From Vanilla planifolia (lineage: Eukaryota > Streptophyta > Magnoliopsida > Asparagales > Orchidaceae), in the NCBI GenBank assembly GCA_023846275.1, contig CM043874.1, positions 31,943,130 through 32,007,129 of the forward strand: a stretch of 64,000 nucleotides of DNA, given 5' to 3'. Made by a program: the position numbers and the translations under genes. This document shows, one piece after another, positions 1-14,089 of the stretch. Positions within the stretch are counted from its first letter, which is position 1. Each line of letters starts with the position of its first letter. The notes below the pieces were generated by a model. It was not told the DNA's origin. It did no database searches and saw only the letters and a list, made by a program, of their open reading frames with translations.

Positions 1-722
1 AACAAAAGTAATAAAACTAAGGATAGTAATATAATTGATTAAGAGAACTATTATATTATAATAATCTAAATGGGATTTTAGGCTTGTGATAACATGAATG
101 TAAATTAAGAAAGCATGAGATTAAAATGTTTAATTTTTTAAAGATATTTCAAAAAAACTTAATGTTGGTATCGTAAAAGTTTATTTAAGAAAGTGTTAGA
201 TACTTAAATATATGTTGTCAATTTAACAAAATTAGCTACAAAAAAATTTTGTAATAAGTTTGTATAAAAAAATAATAAGGAACAAAGAAAAGACAAGATA
301 TTAATCAAGCATAACATTAAAAATATTTAAGTTCTTTCCGTAAATGTGTTTTTTAAATAATTTATCACAAAAAGACAATATGTAACAAAAAACATTAAAA
401 TTTAAAAGCTATAAAAGTTCATAAAGGTATAAAACTGTTTTCTTTCTAACGATTTTATTTTTAATAACATATTTTTTATTCATTTAATACTATAAATTTT
501 TTTAATATAAAATAAAATTATTCTTATATTTTAAAATTTAAATACTATACTTTATTATAAGTTTATTTTTTCTACTTTATGCCTTCTAACTTTTTTAAGC
601 ACTTGTGCCTTACATTACAAAAAATTAAGCGAAATGTTCCAAGATATTTTGGTTTTTACAATATGAATTATTTTCTCATTTTAACTGTATATAAATTTTT
701 ATTTACATTATCTTTAAGAGCG

Positions 723-754
<32 letters not shown>

Positions 755-3700
755 ACGTTTTTAAATTTTTAATATTTTATGTTCGGGTTGTTTTTCATAT
801 TATTTTACTTTAAACTAAGAAATTTTTTTTGTTGATATTTTTAGACTAAAATGGCGTTCAAATTCCTTTATGAAATGTTATGCACATAATAATATTTTAT
901 GTGTATGTGTGTGTATATATGTACACAGACATATAATAAAACATATTATTTTATAATATTTGAAGAACCTTTTTTCTAATATTGTAATTATTAAAAAATT
1001 CATATGGCGAATTAAATTGTGTAAGCAGAACTATATGGCACTGAATTATCCATAATATTCAATTATAAAACAACAAAAGTTTTCAAATAATTTGAAACCA
1101 TGTCAAAGGAGGTTCTTTAAATAAAATAAAAAAAATAAACAAATAAGGAAACTAAAAAAGTTTTAATTATATGCACGTCATTTCAAAAACCTAATGTCAT
1201 TTAAAGTAAAATAAATTTCACCAAAAAAAAAAACAAATGAAAGAGTTTAACAATTTAAAATAATTATTTTTAATGCAACCATTGTAAAAAAATCACAACA
1301 TTCAAAATGCAACAGTCGAACTGAAAGAAAAATAAAAATAAAAAAATAGAAAGTTAAAAATTATAAATAACAGTGCAACAACACTTGTATCAAGTAACGT
1401 AGGTATAAAAAAAATGAAAAATTTAAAAATGAATATAATCTAAAAAAAGTATAGCCTATTTCTCAAATTCTTCGTTACAATATAAATGTTTTTTATATTT
1501 TGTATTATATAATTATTGAGAAATATTTAGTTCAAATTTTGAATATTTTAAATAACTAAGAAATAATTCCACTACTAAAGTTTTAATCAAACTGTTTTAT
1601 TTTAATTATAAATTGCTATATAATAAAAATATAATAACAAAAGTAACTTTAATAAAGAGCATAAAAAACAATGCTAAAAGTCATCCATTGAATAAAAAAT
1701 ATAAACATTTCAAAGGTTATGAAATCATGCAGTGGAACATTTTGGTTGAAATGTGCTATGACTTATTTAAAATTGTTTTATGTATATAGATTGAATATTA
1801 ATATTTTTTCTTTACTTAAATATTATTATTTGTTTTGTAATATTTTTATCTAAGAAGAACACTTAATATATTTTCTAGGTTTTTTGTTAACAAGTTATGA
1901 AAAAACATTTTAGAAATTTAAATTTGTTATTTTTCTTAAATAGAAAATTTTATGCTTTATAATTTAAGTAATATTAAACAACTACGAAAGAATAAAAAAT
2001 AACTTAAGTGAAATAATATTTAAAAAGTTAAAACATAAAAATATATAAATAATATTAAAAAAATCATAGGACAAATAAATGATAAAAATAGTATTTAAAT
2101 TTGTAAAAATCATTTTTTATGTTACCGTAATATTTATGCTAACCTACTAAACATATTCATAAAAAATTTTAAAATTTAAAAGTATAGCGTAATACGTTAC
2201 TAGAAATTTTTAAATATATTCATAATTTTTAAGGTTTTTACTATGCAAAAATGCTAGAGTTGATAAATTAACTAATCATACAAAGAATAACATCAATAAA
2301 ACTAAAGTTTTAAGTTATTTATAAACATATTCGTAAACTATTTTGGAATAATTTAGTTATTTATAAATTGTTTTGGAAAAATTATAAAGAAATAAAAGTT
2401 AAAGTAGTAAACAATAATGAATATTTACACATAATAAAATTTTGTAAAGCATTAGAAAACATTGTTCAAAATTATTGCAAATTATTCTTGTTAAACAAAA
2501 AGTAAATAAATATATTAAAATAATTAAAGATTATAAAAACATTATTGTATGTAAAAAAAACAAGCATAGTTGACATATAAATATAAATAAAATATAAAAT
2601 TAAAATGAAACTTATTGAATAGACAATTGCATATAATTGTTCCATAGTATGTAGATTGAATATAAAATTTTTTCTAGAGCAAACAAGAAAAAAACTAATA
2701 ATTAAAATTATATGAACCATCAATATATGTTTTTTTACATTTATAATGATGACAAATAAGTTTTACACCTCCATTTAATTAAAGCAATTATGGCAATCAA
2801 TAAAACTAGAATACAAATATTGATATTAAAGTCTTAAAATATTCTTAATTTTATTCATAAAAAGTAGATTTCGTTAACTAGGGTTTATGTTGAACTTGAT
2901 ATTGCAAATGAATCCAAAATGTATAAAAAAACTATGAGATTAAAGCATATGAAAACTACAAACTATTACATAGAAAATAAAATTGTGATATTGAAGACTT
3001 ATCTAAAATATTAATTATATATACAAAATTTATAAAGCATAAATTTGATTATGGATTCATAATATTAAATATTAAAAAGTGATCTATATAATATATAATT
3101 AAATTTTTTTATTAAAATAAATTTATTAAAAATGATATTGAATATTTAAATTTTATATGACTTTGATTGAAATGAAAACCTAACTTAAGAAAATTTTTAA
3201 AAATTAGATAATTATATTGCTCTTATGAATCTCTTCAACTTAGAAAATAATTAAGAACACTATTTCATTTCATCAACTAGTTGTGGTACTCTCTAGATAA
3301 TATATATGATAAATGCATTATATATACGACAAGTTAAACACATCACTCAAATATGCTTATTGATGTCTTTATTATTCATAATTGGAAAAATTCATACCAT
3401 GAAAACACTCATCACATCTGCATTCGACATATGCACAATGTGAGCATAACATTTGTGATATCATTTTGCCTTTAACTATATCTCATCAAATGATGAATTA
3501 TGTCAAATATTACATGATAATGTTTTGTACTAGCTACCTACATTCTGTTAGATTAAATTATTTAAAAAATATGTTATATTATGTGAAATATTGGATGCAA
3601 CAAAAGAAATGTTTTAATATTTAAAATGAAAAAAATTTTATTTTATAAAAAATGGCTTGTAGTATTATAAAGAAATGTCATTGCCAAATAAAGTAGCATA

Positions 3701-4950
3701 AGGAATCAAAATATAAAAATCTTTTAGATTAATAAAAAATATTTCTTATTTTAAAAAAATTTATTCTTTAAAAAATTAGCCTAATAAAAAATATTAAATA
3801 GTGTGTAACATCAAAAAATTTTAAGTTTTAATGTAATTTACAAAAAAAAGTGATTTTTCATTAATAAAAATCATAACTTATAAGATAATAATTTTGAAAA
3901 AAAATTAAATTTAAAACATAGATATGATTATTAAAAATATATTAAAATTTAAAATATTATCATCAATATAACTCAAAATTAATACACTAAAATTAAAAAA
4001 TAATTTACAAAATCACTGAATAATAAACAATTTCTTAGTCCAACCTAAAGATACTCACAATACATGTAAAAGATGTTAAAAATTAAAAATTTTGCAAAAA
4101 ATTATAATTAATTAAGATGCTAAATATGTTGAGTGTCAAAAGTGTACAAAACTTTTAGTAAAAAAAAAATATATTTAATTAAAAAATCTAAAATAATAAA
4201 GAAAATGTTCATAAAAAAGTAAATAACATAACAAATTAAAGGTCATAATGTGATACAAATGTTCAGTGTGTGATGTATAAGGGGAAAATTCTTGATTTTG
4301 CTGATTAATATTTTACTTTTGTATTGATTGTATTTTATATTATTAGTGAGTTTTTTGAAATAATGTTAACAAGTCAAATCAAACTTTATGTAAATAAGAA
4401 TTAGGATTGGAATGTTGTCAATATTCTGTTGTAATATTAAATATTTAACACATTTAAGTGCATTTTAAGAAAAAGGAATGTTCTTCAAAGTTATTTTAAT
4501 ATTTTGTGTTGTGAATCACTTTTTCTCAATCCAAAAAGCATTTATTTTGTAATATTTGCTTTAACAAAACCAGTATATCTCTGTAAATGTTTATCGACAG
4601 AATGTGGCAAATAATTTTAAATTTTTTTTATGTAATTTGTCAATACAATTATCATTTATCTCCTTTAAATTTTTAATTTATATTTTTGTGTTTCCAATGT
4701 TTGGAACCAAAGATCAATTTTATCAAAAAAAACTTTTATATTTATAATTTAAACTATTTAAATATTTAATAATAATTATGTCTAATTTTTTATTATTTTA
4801 AATGCTCTATATAACAGACTATAATGAACTGCACATTGTCAAGATTTTTTGGCAAGTAATATCCCTTTTTTTAATGTAAGAAATTGTGATGTTAAGAATA
4901 TTCTTTATTAATTATTTAATATCTCGATAACTAAATAACAAAAGGAATTA
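1..4950. other. AT-rich region without recognisable genes
   Basis: Both strands were read and no protein family, RNA gene or LTR was recognised. The sequence is dominated by A and T homopolymer-like words; for example 481-540 holds only 3 G or C. The only ORF above 80 codons (2472-2723, minus) is Phe/Ile/Leu-rich, as expected from AT-rich noise. Minor features are a TA run near 725 and a short GT-rich patch near 901-915. It could be very old decayed transposon or intergenic DNA. Confidence 0.6.
721..757. repeat. (TA)n microsatellite in a palindrome
   Basis: An uninterrupted TA run is bounded by cgttata on the left and tataacg on the right, so the whole block is self-complementary and could extrude as a cruciform. 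Confidence 0.85.
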
Positions 4951-4959
4951 GGTCAAAAC

Positions 4960-5530
4960 TTACCATTCAAAGTGATAACAAAAGCGAATTTTCAAGTGAG
5001 AAATTTATTAAATGTCTTAATGACAACATAATTTTATAAAACATTTTGCATTTTGGGTGAATGTTAGATGCTTCAATGACACATTTTAAAATTTTAAAAA
5101 CTTTGGCAAAGTACAATGATTCTTTATAGATTGAAGAAGATGTGCATGATTTGATCTAGTTCTACATAAATGTTTCATTACTACGTGTGAGAAGCTATCA
5201 ATCAAATCTTGATTCTTTAACTATCAATCAAATATTTTCTAAACCCATTTGCCCTTTCCTTTCATTGTCCATGTCATTAAAGGCCTCATAAATGGGTGTT
5301 CTCTTATGTACCATTGACTAATTTAATCATTAAATTCATTCAATACTTCTTATGTAGGATTGGAGGAACCCTTGTATTAATCAAATGTAGTGTTTATATT
5401 AGATTCACTTATTACTAATAACAATGCTTTAGTTTTCTCTATAATTTGAGTTAACTTGTACTAAATTTCCTTTTCCTTAGCCATTGAATTTAGCATACAT
5501 AAAGGTTCAATAAGCACTACACAACTCCTT
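4960..5530 (-). pseudogene. LINE ORF2 endonuclease relic
   Basis: This is the C-terminal half of an apurinic-type endonuclease (exonuclease-endonuclease-phosphatase fold), which nicks the target for LINE insertion. Minus-strand readings include NPT-EVLNEFND-ISQWYI, then MTWT, then NQDLIDSFSHVVMKHLCRTR and SNHAHLL. They correspond to the family's F-x-x-W-I, FTWTNxRxG, LDRxLxN and R-x-SDHxPLLL strands; the SDH catalytic His is kept but Asp reads as Asn. The next reading, LKHLTFTQ, resembles the start of the linker before RT. Stops and frameshifts are frequent. The N-terminal part towards 6100 is too decayed to trace. Confidence 0.75.
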
Positions 5531-6389
5531 TGGATTATAAATGAGCATGTGAATTGACTACTCTTCCTCATTTAGGATTAGACAATGGATGTTTTTCAAT
5601 CACAATACCTTAATCTTATTTGATGTATTCCAAACTTGTTCTTAAATTCTAATCTCTTAGATAGTTTATGCAATTTGTTATTATCAATTGAAATGTTCCA
5701 TGATAGCAATTACAGTTTTTTTTTGTATTGAGTATATGAAAGAGCTTACAATGCTCTTATTTGTTGTCACTCTTACATTTTAGACTAATATGTTATCCAA
5801 AAAAACTATTTGATATGCAATTTTGGAAAATTAAGAACTTTTATGTTGCTCAAATTGAGATACTTCTTTTAACAATTTCTAGTCTCACTTTAAGTGTCTA
5901 TTCTAAGATAGGATAACATCTTTGTCTTTAAATTACATTGGATAAGCATTTGTAGTTCATTTAAGTTAGTCATTGCTGAATCCTTTAAATGATTGTTAAA
6001 TGATATTGCAAATAAACTTTATGCTAAGATACTAGTAAATAAAAAACCAAGCATAGTTATTTAATTTGGCTTTGGATTTTTTAAAAGAAATTTAATTATC
6101 AATAATCTGGATTAAAATTTAATGTTGTTCGATGTCAATTGATTGGCAAGCTTTGTTTTCCTTGACAATGTTCTAATTGTTTTACCCATTTTATTAGCAG
6201 AATCATTTCTGACTTTTATATACTCCTTCATTGGGGTGTAATAATGTGGTTGCCCCATTATTTTTCATAAGCATCCTTAAAAAACATTAAATTATCAGAT
6301 TGAAATGACTTTTAATTTACCATATTAGCCAAATTCATAGATTTGTCCACACTTGTTGGTGCTTTGGAAGTCTCAATTACAAATAGAAT

Positions 6390-7010
6390 ATTAGATGATA
6401 ATTTATTTTTTTAACATTGAAGATAGGTGTGACCTTGAACATAGAAGTCAATTAAAAACAAATTATCTTATTGAATTTATTGCGTTATCCATTTGAGTTT
6501 TCACCTTTTTTTCTTGTGTAGATAAAACTAGGTATTTCCATTACTAGATTCATATTAACACACATTCTTGCTATGCTTGATCTTGTTAGGCTTATAGTAG
6601 CTTTTTCAATTTGTACAAGATTTTTTAATACCAAAACTAAGTAGTACAATGCTACCTTACTAAAAACAGTGTCAATAGATACTCAAATAAAACCCAAACA
6701 AGAGCTAATGATAATTCAACATTTGACTGAAACTTAGGATGCCACATAAAGATTGCTTGCTTAAAGTCATTGATGTTCCATGCTTAGTGAACCTAACATC
6801 ACAAATAATCTAGCTAATGTAATTTGTGCATGTCAGTTATCAAGAGATCCAACCGTAAAATTTTTTAAAACTTTGATATTCTCAAATGCCACATGGAATA
6901 TTTCCATATTTGGGAATTTGTGTGAATATTTCCTAATCAATTCAAGCTTGAATGCCCTGGCCATTTTAATAATTTCTTCTTCATTGAAAGTAATATTTGG
7001 TTGACCATTT
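6390..7010 (-). pseudogene. LINE ORF1 relic: DUF4283 and CCHC knuckle
   Basis: This is a relic of the RNA-binding ORF1 protein of plant L1-type LINEs, which coats the element RNA. Minus-strand readings give LDN-HAQI-LA, then a W-N-I-N strand and WHPKFQSN, then LALVWV, and after a frameshift SIARMCVNMNL. These match, in order, the DUF4283 hallmarks (LDNRHVLIRL, W-x-P-x-F, VWVRLP, ARVCVEIDL). Further on GHTYLQC retains the GHx4C half of a CCHC knuckle. Several stops fall where the family has Gln, Arg or Trp. The family match is good. Assignment to a LINE rather than a domesticated DUF4283 gene rests on the endonuclease that follows. Confidence 0.75.
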
Positions 7011-7029
7011 ACTGTTCTCCTTCATTAAT

Positions 7030-9860
7030 ATAAAAAGTGAAAGGTTAGCTATGTAAGGAACAACATAAACAAATGAATAGTTGTTAAAGGTGAGGCCCAT
7101 CAAACCTACTATGAAGACTTACTAGCCAATTGGCTAGGTATAATTAAAATATGGTCTTGTGCTCACCTACAAGAGACTTAATTGGTCCAATCTAGCTAGA
7201 AATTAGGATTATTCATTTATACTATTTCCGCGTACTTATCATAACCGTTGATCATTTAATTTTTTGTAATATAATATTGTTATTCATGTATTTAATGTAA
7301 ATATAATCAAATATGATTTGTGATATTACATATTTAGTAATAATCCCTTATTAGCTAAACCATTGGGGGAATCATAAGTTAATATTATTAGCCACCATAC
7401 AATGTAAAATAATTAAGCCTTCTTACATAAGAACTTATCATGAGACTAGACATTAATTCTTATATAATCCTAGTTCTATAATTAATTAGTGTGAAATAAT
7501 GGGTTGAGATATAAAAATTTAAGTTTGCCATAAATACATATGAATTAATAATATTAACAATTTGAAGATGTTATGCAACATATGCTTTTAAGGATTTAGA
7601 ATACTAGTTCACGTAGGTTCCTTATTTAACTTAGCTTTATTAACAAAGGATGAATCCTTATCAATTTTTGGTAGCTTAATTCCTAGAGAATCAAAATTAA
7701 TAGAAAATTGAATTATATTCACAAAATATTTATTACTACTGATTTTGATCTTAAAATCATAAAGCATTATCTTATGTTTAAATATTTATTGTTTGATGTT
7801 AGGAGTTGCATAATTGATTTAATCTTGATGCTAATCATTATGAACATAGTTTCACTAAGTTTATGATAGATAAAAAATTGTGAATAAATATTGAAATAAA
7901 ACTGATATTTAAAATAGATTTTTGAATTATTATATAATGTGAAGGACCAAGATGGGATAATATTATCTACTTATCCTGAATAATTCAAAAATCAAATACT
8001 TTAAGATGTTATTCTTAATAAGGAATAAGGTTTGGCATTCCAAAGGAAACAAAGTTAAGGTTTATCTTTATAAGTGCATAAAATTTAAGGAGACCTACAC
8101 AATTACCTAAGCTTTGTATTTAGGAATCCAAACAAACTTGTGATTCATTTTAAGTAGCAGTGTGTAATGTGTGAAGAATTTCAAGTCACATAAAAAACAA
8201 TGTAACCTAGGAAAACCAAACATATTTACATGTAATTAAAAATATAGTTTTTCTTAAAGATTAGTCTCATAAAGTATGATTTAGTCTATAGAAATAATTT
8301 TGAATTACATTAGATGATACAATTGAAAGGCATGCAAATTTGTCTTATATGATAAGGCATTTGCATTGATAATCTTTCTTTAGTTTCAATGTTAGCAAGA
8401 GTTTATGATGATGCACACATATGCACATATGATGTATAGACTAAAAATATTTCCTCCTAAGAATATATTTCATACAACTCAAATAGTAGAAGTATTTTAT
8501 TCTTCTAATTGAAATATTTATTTCTGAGCAAGTTATTTTTTATTATCAAATAATTGAAAATTGAATCATGTTCTAGAAAAAAATGTTATAGTCATTCTTT
8601 TTTAATATAATTCACCAGTGAAAGAAATGTTCCACAACATCAATGATGATGGTTCATGTTTTACTTAAGCTAGTTATATTTCATTTCTAAACCATTAATG
8701 TACTTTCATGAAATGCACAATATTCCTTTACAAAAAAAATATTTCTTCCTATGTTTTCCAAAGTTGTAATGCCATTCAACCATTGAGGAAGTTGATTCAT
8801 CATAAAATTAAACATTTGAATTAACTTTATGATATGAAGAACATTCACCTTAATCATGAGCTATTTTCCAAGAAAGGGACAATGTACATTTGGGGCTCCA
8901 CTTTCTCTTCCTTTTCTTCTCTTTCTTCTTATTACCTTATGTCTTGCTTTCCCATTTAACCCATTAACAGACACATAGCCATAAAGAAAGTGCTTTGCAT
9001 TGACATTTTAATGCAAATTCTTACGATATAGCACAAAAAAGTTATTTATACCTTTTGAATAATGTTTTGCCATTATGTTCATAAGAAATTTTCTTAATAA
9101 TGTAATGAGTTATTCAAATAATTACCTCAACTTTAATTCAACCTCTTGAACAAAATAGTTGGAAAGAATTTTTCTAAAATGAAAATTGTTGACTTATGAA
9201 CAATAGCTATTTGTTGAGCATGCTCCTAAATTAGATGTTGCAAAATTTTAAAGAAATTATGTAATATCCTTAAAGCAGATCTACTCTGCAATGTTAAGCT
9301 GATGGAATAGATAACTTCTCTCTATAAAGCGACAACCTACTTTGATAAAACTTGTTTGCCCTTTGGAATAACCAAGGTTGAGACTTTTGATCAATCAAAT
9401 TTTTCTATAATTCAAAATCATATTTGATTTAGAATTTTTTCATTTTGGTTCATAAAAATAAAATATGAAGAAAAATGTAAGAAAGTAAGCCACACTAAAC
9501 TTTTAAAGATATTCAACCACTGGGCTGTATTATACACCCCCATAGAATTTTATAGACCTGGGTATAATCACTCCTTTACTTAACTTGAGCATAAACAAAA
9601 GGCATCACACAAACATTTTTTATTAAAAAAATTTATGCCTAATCCTTAACAAAAAAGCATACAAGATGCATTTTCCTCAATAATACACTTTACTCCAAGA
9701 CTTGGAGCAAGACTTTCAAGTCTCCACCAACAAAAGGCCTCACTTTGGCACTCAATGCTATGCCAATACAATGCCTCGATGTAAGGTTACTAGTCTTCAC
9801 CTCATTAAAGGACTTGATTTAGGATCTTTCCTTACTCAGAAGTTGAGCCAAGGGAATGTT
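7030..9860. other. Unassigned AT-rich stretch
   Basis: No protein family was recognised on either strand. Base composition is intermediate, higher in G/C than the window ends, so it probably holds decayed repeats. A minus-strand reading near 8900-9000 (Lys/Arg-rich) was looked at and could not be assigned. Confidence 0.4.
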
Positions 9861-9866
9861 TAAGAA

Positions 9867-10700
9867 TGTTGTTACAATAAAATTGATAAAAATTAGCCCT
9901 ATTTGAATTTCATGGATAAGTAATAAATATCACTAATTCATTATGATTAGAAGTTTTAAAAAAATCATGAGATTTGTATGATTATGAATGTATGAAAGTA
10001 CTATGTTATAGTAGCAGTGGAATGTACTTGAACATTATCCAAACATGTTATTTCAATAAAATGTCCAACAAAAGAACACCTTTTAAATAAATGATGCTAG
10101 ATGATTGAATATGATTCGAATATGTCACTTTTTTATTAACCACATTATGGGAGAAAATAAGGCCTATTTATAGGAAATTGAGAACTCATAATTTCGTACT
10201 AATTGTTATATTAGAACTAAGAAAAACTCATTTTCCCTCATAATTCATAAATGTCTTCATAGATTTCCCATTCTAAACATATTATTGTACAACATATGCA
10301 TACCTTACATCACTAAGAGTTACAAAAAACGAATATTAACTTAACCTATAAAAGTTAAATTTAGAAGAATATTTAGCACTCCAATGCCACTAACATATGA
10401 GATCACTCATCACACAGCTCCTAAGCAACTTGTCATCACACAATGCTCCTTCAAGTAATATTACTCACTTGCACATTGCTTTCCTACATGAATGAGTTTA
10501 CCTACATACCAGAAGTTGGTATCTAACACCATGAAATTTAAGGTTTGACACTTAAGTATTATGTATCTTTCCAAGCATGTATATTTCATAACATTATGAT
10601 AAAAAAATCTTGCAATGGATTTAATTTTTGGTGTTAATGTTAGTGGTCTTTTTAGCATTCTTTTAGTCAGCTAAAAAATGTATCAAAATCAACCAAGTGC
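9867..10700 (-). repeat. Possible decayed LTR with TATA box
   Basis: A strong plant TATA box on the minus strand (10161-10174) lies in a stretch without coding signal, with about 500 bp upstream and 300 bp downstream of it. A TGTTG word at 9867 could be one terminus on the plus strand. No matching second copy and no clear primer-binding site were found, so this could also be a promoter relic of another kind. Confidence 0.3.
10161..10174 (-). promoter_or_regulatory. TATA-box-like element
   Basis: The minus strand reads cctataaataggcc, close to the ideal plant TATA box often seen in LTR promoters. It would drive transcription towards lower coordinates. Confidence 0.45.
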
Positions 10701-12190
10701 TAATTACTACGTGATATGTTTGTATTTTGATATAGTAATGTTTTTTTGAACACTGTTACAAATGTGATGCATAAGTGAACTAAAGTGAAGCTATGAAAAG
10801 CATGATCTAACATTAACATGAATCATTTATCTAAATAACTTCATAATTTATATGATGAATAGTAATGATATAATTATTTTTTCCCTAAACAATCCATGAA
10901 TGAGGTCATTTAAAAATATAATTTATAGACCTATTGTTGTCCTACAAAAATTATTTGATATTGATACATGCATTTAACTATAATGCTCATCCAATTACAA
11001 CCATAAAAAATGCAACATACTTATAATGATGTTAACCAATTAATTTTTATAACATAAGAATTTATATAGTAGTTATCGTAGACCCCTTTAGGTCTCATGG
11101 GATTCTTTCATAATGACTATTAGCATTTTTTAGGTTATTATAGTACTTATCATAAGGTTTGGAGTTCAACTCACTAGATGCCTTATAACTAAACCTGTGA
11201 TGAGGGTGAATTTTGAGTTATTAGAGTTTTTAAATCATTTTTAAAGAATTATAATGGATCATCAAATGTTGCATTTAAAGATTGAAACATTTTAAAAGAA
11301 TCAAGAAATAAGAAAGATAAATATGCGCTAAGGAAAGGCACTAATAAAATATTACATGGTTTTCTCAACAAAACTATGGACTTCATTGGTCCTTGATTTA
11401 CAATGCTTAAGTCGATCACTACCTTACCAATCTTTCATAAATAGAGAAATTTTTGCAATTGCTAATTATGTAGGCTAAAGAATAAAGTCCTTTATCCATT
11501 TTCATGAGCCCAAGTATTACCCTCATTTCTTTTTGGCTACAAGAACTTACCATCGCTACATTTCTATGGGGTTTAACATAACTCTAACGAATGATAAAAT
11601 TAAGCTCTAAGAGTGTTCTTCCTTTCCTAAAACAAAGGACTAGATTGGTCTCTTAATACATGCTAAGAGGAAAAAAACATAAGAATTAGAATCTTAAAAT
11701 AAGGGTAAGTAATAAAATTTAATGTATCCTTTTTGACATATAAAATAATAAGTCATAAAATAATCATTGAATCACTATTACCAAAGAATGTTTAATAATT
11801 ATTTTATGTTGAATGTTGTTATATAGCTCTTCTAAGCCCTTCCAAAATGCACATCTAAGCTCTTCTAAAAAAATATTAAGAAAGTGACGTAATGCTAGAG
11901 TAAAAAAAAAGAACATAACAGAGAAAGAAAAAAATTTCGTTTTTTTAAATTTTAACAACCAAAATAAATGTTTAGGTATCATATTAAGCTATAAAAATTT
12001 TATTTTAGCTTAAGCAGTATTCATTATTATAGCAAGTATAGCGCACACTTAGAATCAAATTCTTACCTCTATGTTTCCATATTGTTTACATAAAAATTTG
12101 GGCACAATGAAATAATTTCTAAACTAATTATTAAGCTAAATGTTATACCTCTATATTTTTCTATTCACTTTATGAGATAATCCATTAATG
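10700..12190. other. Unassigned stretch left of element A
   Basis: No family was recognised. The left edge of the 3' LTR of element A should lie near 11970-12190, but the alignment with the other LTR copy fades here, so the boundary is not resolved. A TG at 11969 would give an LTR length close to that of the right-hand copy. Confidence 0.35.
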
Positions 12191-13770
12191 TTTGAGGAAT
12201 TAAACTTTTACTACAACATAACTTACAGCCTATACGACTAAAAATTCTTCATAAATTATAAAGGAATGTTAAACGATATTATTGACTAATCAGGGATAGG
12301 TTGCATATGTAACGCCTTATAATTATTCAAAGATTAGCCTCCAAATTTATAGCGTGAATTATTAAATAGAGTAAGTGACAACACGTTAAGAGTTAAGCAT
12401 AAAGTTCTACTAGGCAGTTTTATCACAACCAATTTTACATAATTAAAATAAAACTTTTATGAAAAACCTATATAGAGTAGTTTAATAAAAGAAAGAGCAA
12501 TTTTAATATTAGATTATCACATAGAAAATAAAAATTATAGAAAGAGCATGCCCTTTTTGTAATGGTGGCTTATAGTTTCCTTTGGAATTAACATATGGAG
12601 CAGTAAAGTTAGAAAACGACAAGGTGGCGGTTTGGGTTAGTGAGGAAGCCTAGTTAAAAGGATAACAAAATGGTAGGTTAATACATGGTGCCTTATTAAA
12701 GTGCGTGATGGTTTATTGATTAGATCGAGAGAGTTAAAAAGGTGGGTGAAGACTTACAGGTATTAGCAAAACTAAAAATTTGTTTGGTTGCTTGCTTTCT
12801 TGGTCGATGGTTTCTCGCCTTCAATCCTTGTCTCTGACAAAGGAGGGAATGTTGGAATCACTCCAACTACAGTTGGGCATGCACTTTTTCTTAAAAAGGT
12901 GGAAGCATTGAAATAAGAGAAATTTTATTCATCAATATCAACAATATAATAGAGGAAACTATCTTATTTATAAATGAAAGAGAGCCCAATACATGGAAAA
13001 AATAAAAAAATGTAAAATACACCATTGGAAAATATCATAAACATGGAAAGAAGAGAAGATAATTTTGAAGTTAAATCACCTAAGAATCTAAAAGAAATCT
13101 TTGGAATATAATGACATTAACTCTAAATAGATTTAATACATTAAATATGAAATATATGTGAAAAGAATTTTATAATTAAATCACTTGAGAATCTAAAAAG
13201 ATCATTAGAATTTTATGACATTAACTCCAAGTGGTTAAACCACATTAAATATAAAATATAAAATAACATAAAAAAATTTAGACAAAAAATTATGCAATTG
13301 CATAACATGATGATTAGATGTTAATGATGATATCACGAAGATGTCAATTGTCGACAAGATAGATGACAATGATTGACAGCAACCAGAGGGGGTTAGTTGA
13401 TAGGCAACCAGTCAATGGAAGGTAGCTATCAAATAGAAGGCAATTTAGTAATGATGGGCACTGAGGTGATGCTGGGCAATTAGGTATTAGAGTTGGAAGT
13501 GACTAATGATCAGGAAATGGCGAATGACTAATTATAGCAAGCAATACATGTACAAGAAGTGACATTGATGATGACATATATTACTACAAAATATGATTGG
13601 ACAAATAGAGAAAAAATAATAGAGATAATCTTTGGAAAAACTAGAGTACTATAGTTGACTCATATAGTAGAAAAAGATGACAGATTGAAATAAGATTTTG
13701 CTCGATTACGATGTTGAGTTTGAATGGGTTTAGCATGATGCCATTGAGCATGTGTTTGCGAGCTAAGACA
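12190..13770 (-). repeat. 3' LTR of element A
   Basis: This copy aligns with 18160-19722 over its length. Shared landmarks include a block on Cc/TcAAATTTaTAGCgTG near 12340 and 18325, the GATGGTGGCTTA-like block near 12560 and 18547, the ACAAAGGAGGGAATGTTGGAATC-related block near 12840 and 18825, and GTGTTTGcGAGCTAA at the right edge (13752-13766 and 19703-19718). Homology stops just after that word in both copies, which sets the boundary near 13770. Confidence 0.8.
12963..12976 (-). promoter_or_regulatory. TATA box of element A LTR
   Basis: The minus strand reads catttataaataag inside the left LTR, about 800 bp from its right edge. The matching position in the other LTR (about 18942-18960) is degraded. 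The orientation agrees with minus-strand transcription of element A. Confidence 0.4.
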
Positions 13771-13800
13771 AGATGCTCCTACATCATCCTCCCTATGTAG
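13771..13800 (-). other. Candidate polypurine tract of element A
   Basis: Immediately right of the LTR edge the plus strand is catcctccct-like, so the minus strand carries agggaggatg. This is where the plus-strand primer of a gypsy element is expected. The match is by position and purine content only. Confidence 0.4.
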
Positions 13801-14089
13801 GAGAAAGCTTGGCATGATAATATCAAGGTGATAGGTATAGAAGTACTCCAATAAGTGTAGCAAGATATAATATAATCATAAAATTAAGCCAAGCATTCTT
13901 GATCAGAGAAATTCCCTTACAATAAACTAAAAAATTTCTAAGTATATAATCTTTGGTTAGAATTTTCATATGGTCTAAAATTCTTTCATATTTTCCATAC
14001 TTACTGTTAGGTCTAACGTAGCGCTAAAAATGATTTCACTCTATAAGAGAATTAAAAACAATTGACTTACTAGATATTAGATGTTGCAC

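Larger units (their letters stand above)
4960..7030 (-). mobile_element. Decayed L1-type LINE, ORF1 plus endonuclease part
   Basis: On the minus strand the order is a DUF4283-like domain, a CCHC-like knuckle and then the endonuclease half of ORF2, which is the order of plant L1-clade LINEs. The reading runs from high to low coordinates. It fades near 4960, just after the endonuclease-to-RT linker, and no RT was seen further left. All reading frames are broken. Usual LINE 5' truncation removes ORF1, so loss of the RT side must come from a later deletion, insertion or decay. The neighbouring DNA on the left is much more AT-rich, which suggests a junction near 4950. Confidence 0.75.

Noticed and set aside
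8900..9000. Lys/Arg-rich minus-strand reading as a nuclear protein or LINE part
   Set aside because: It is low complexity with no motif match and no supporting neighbours.
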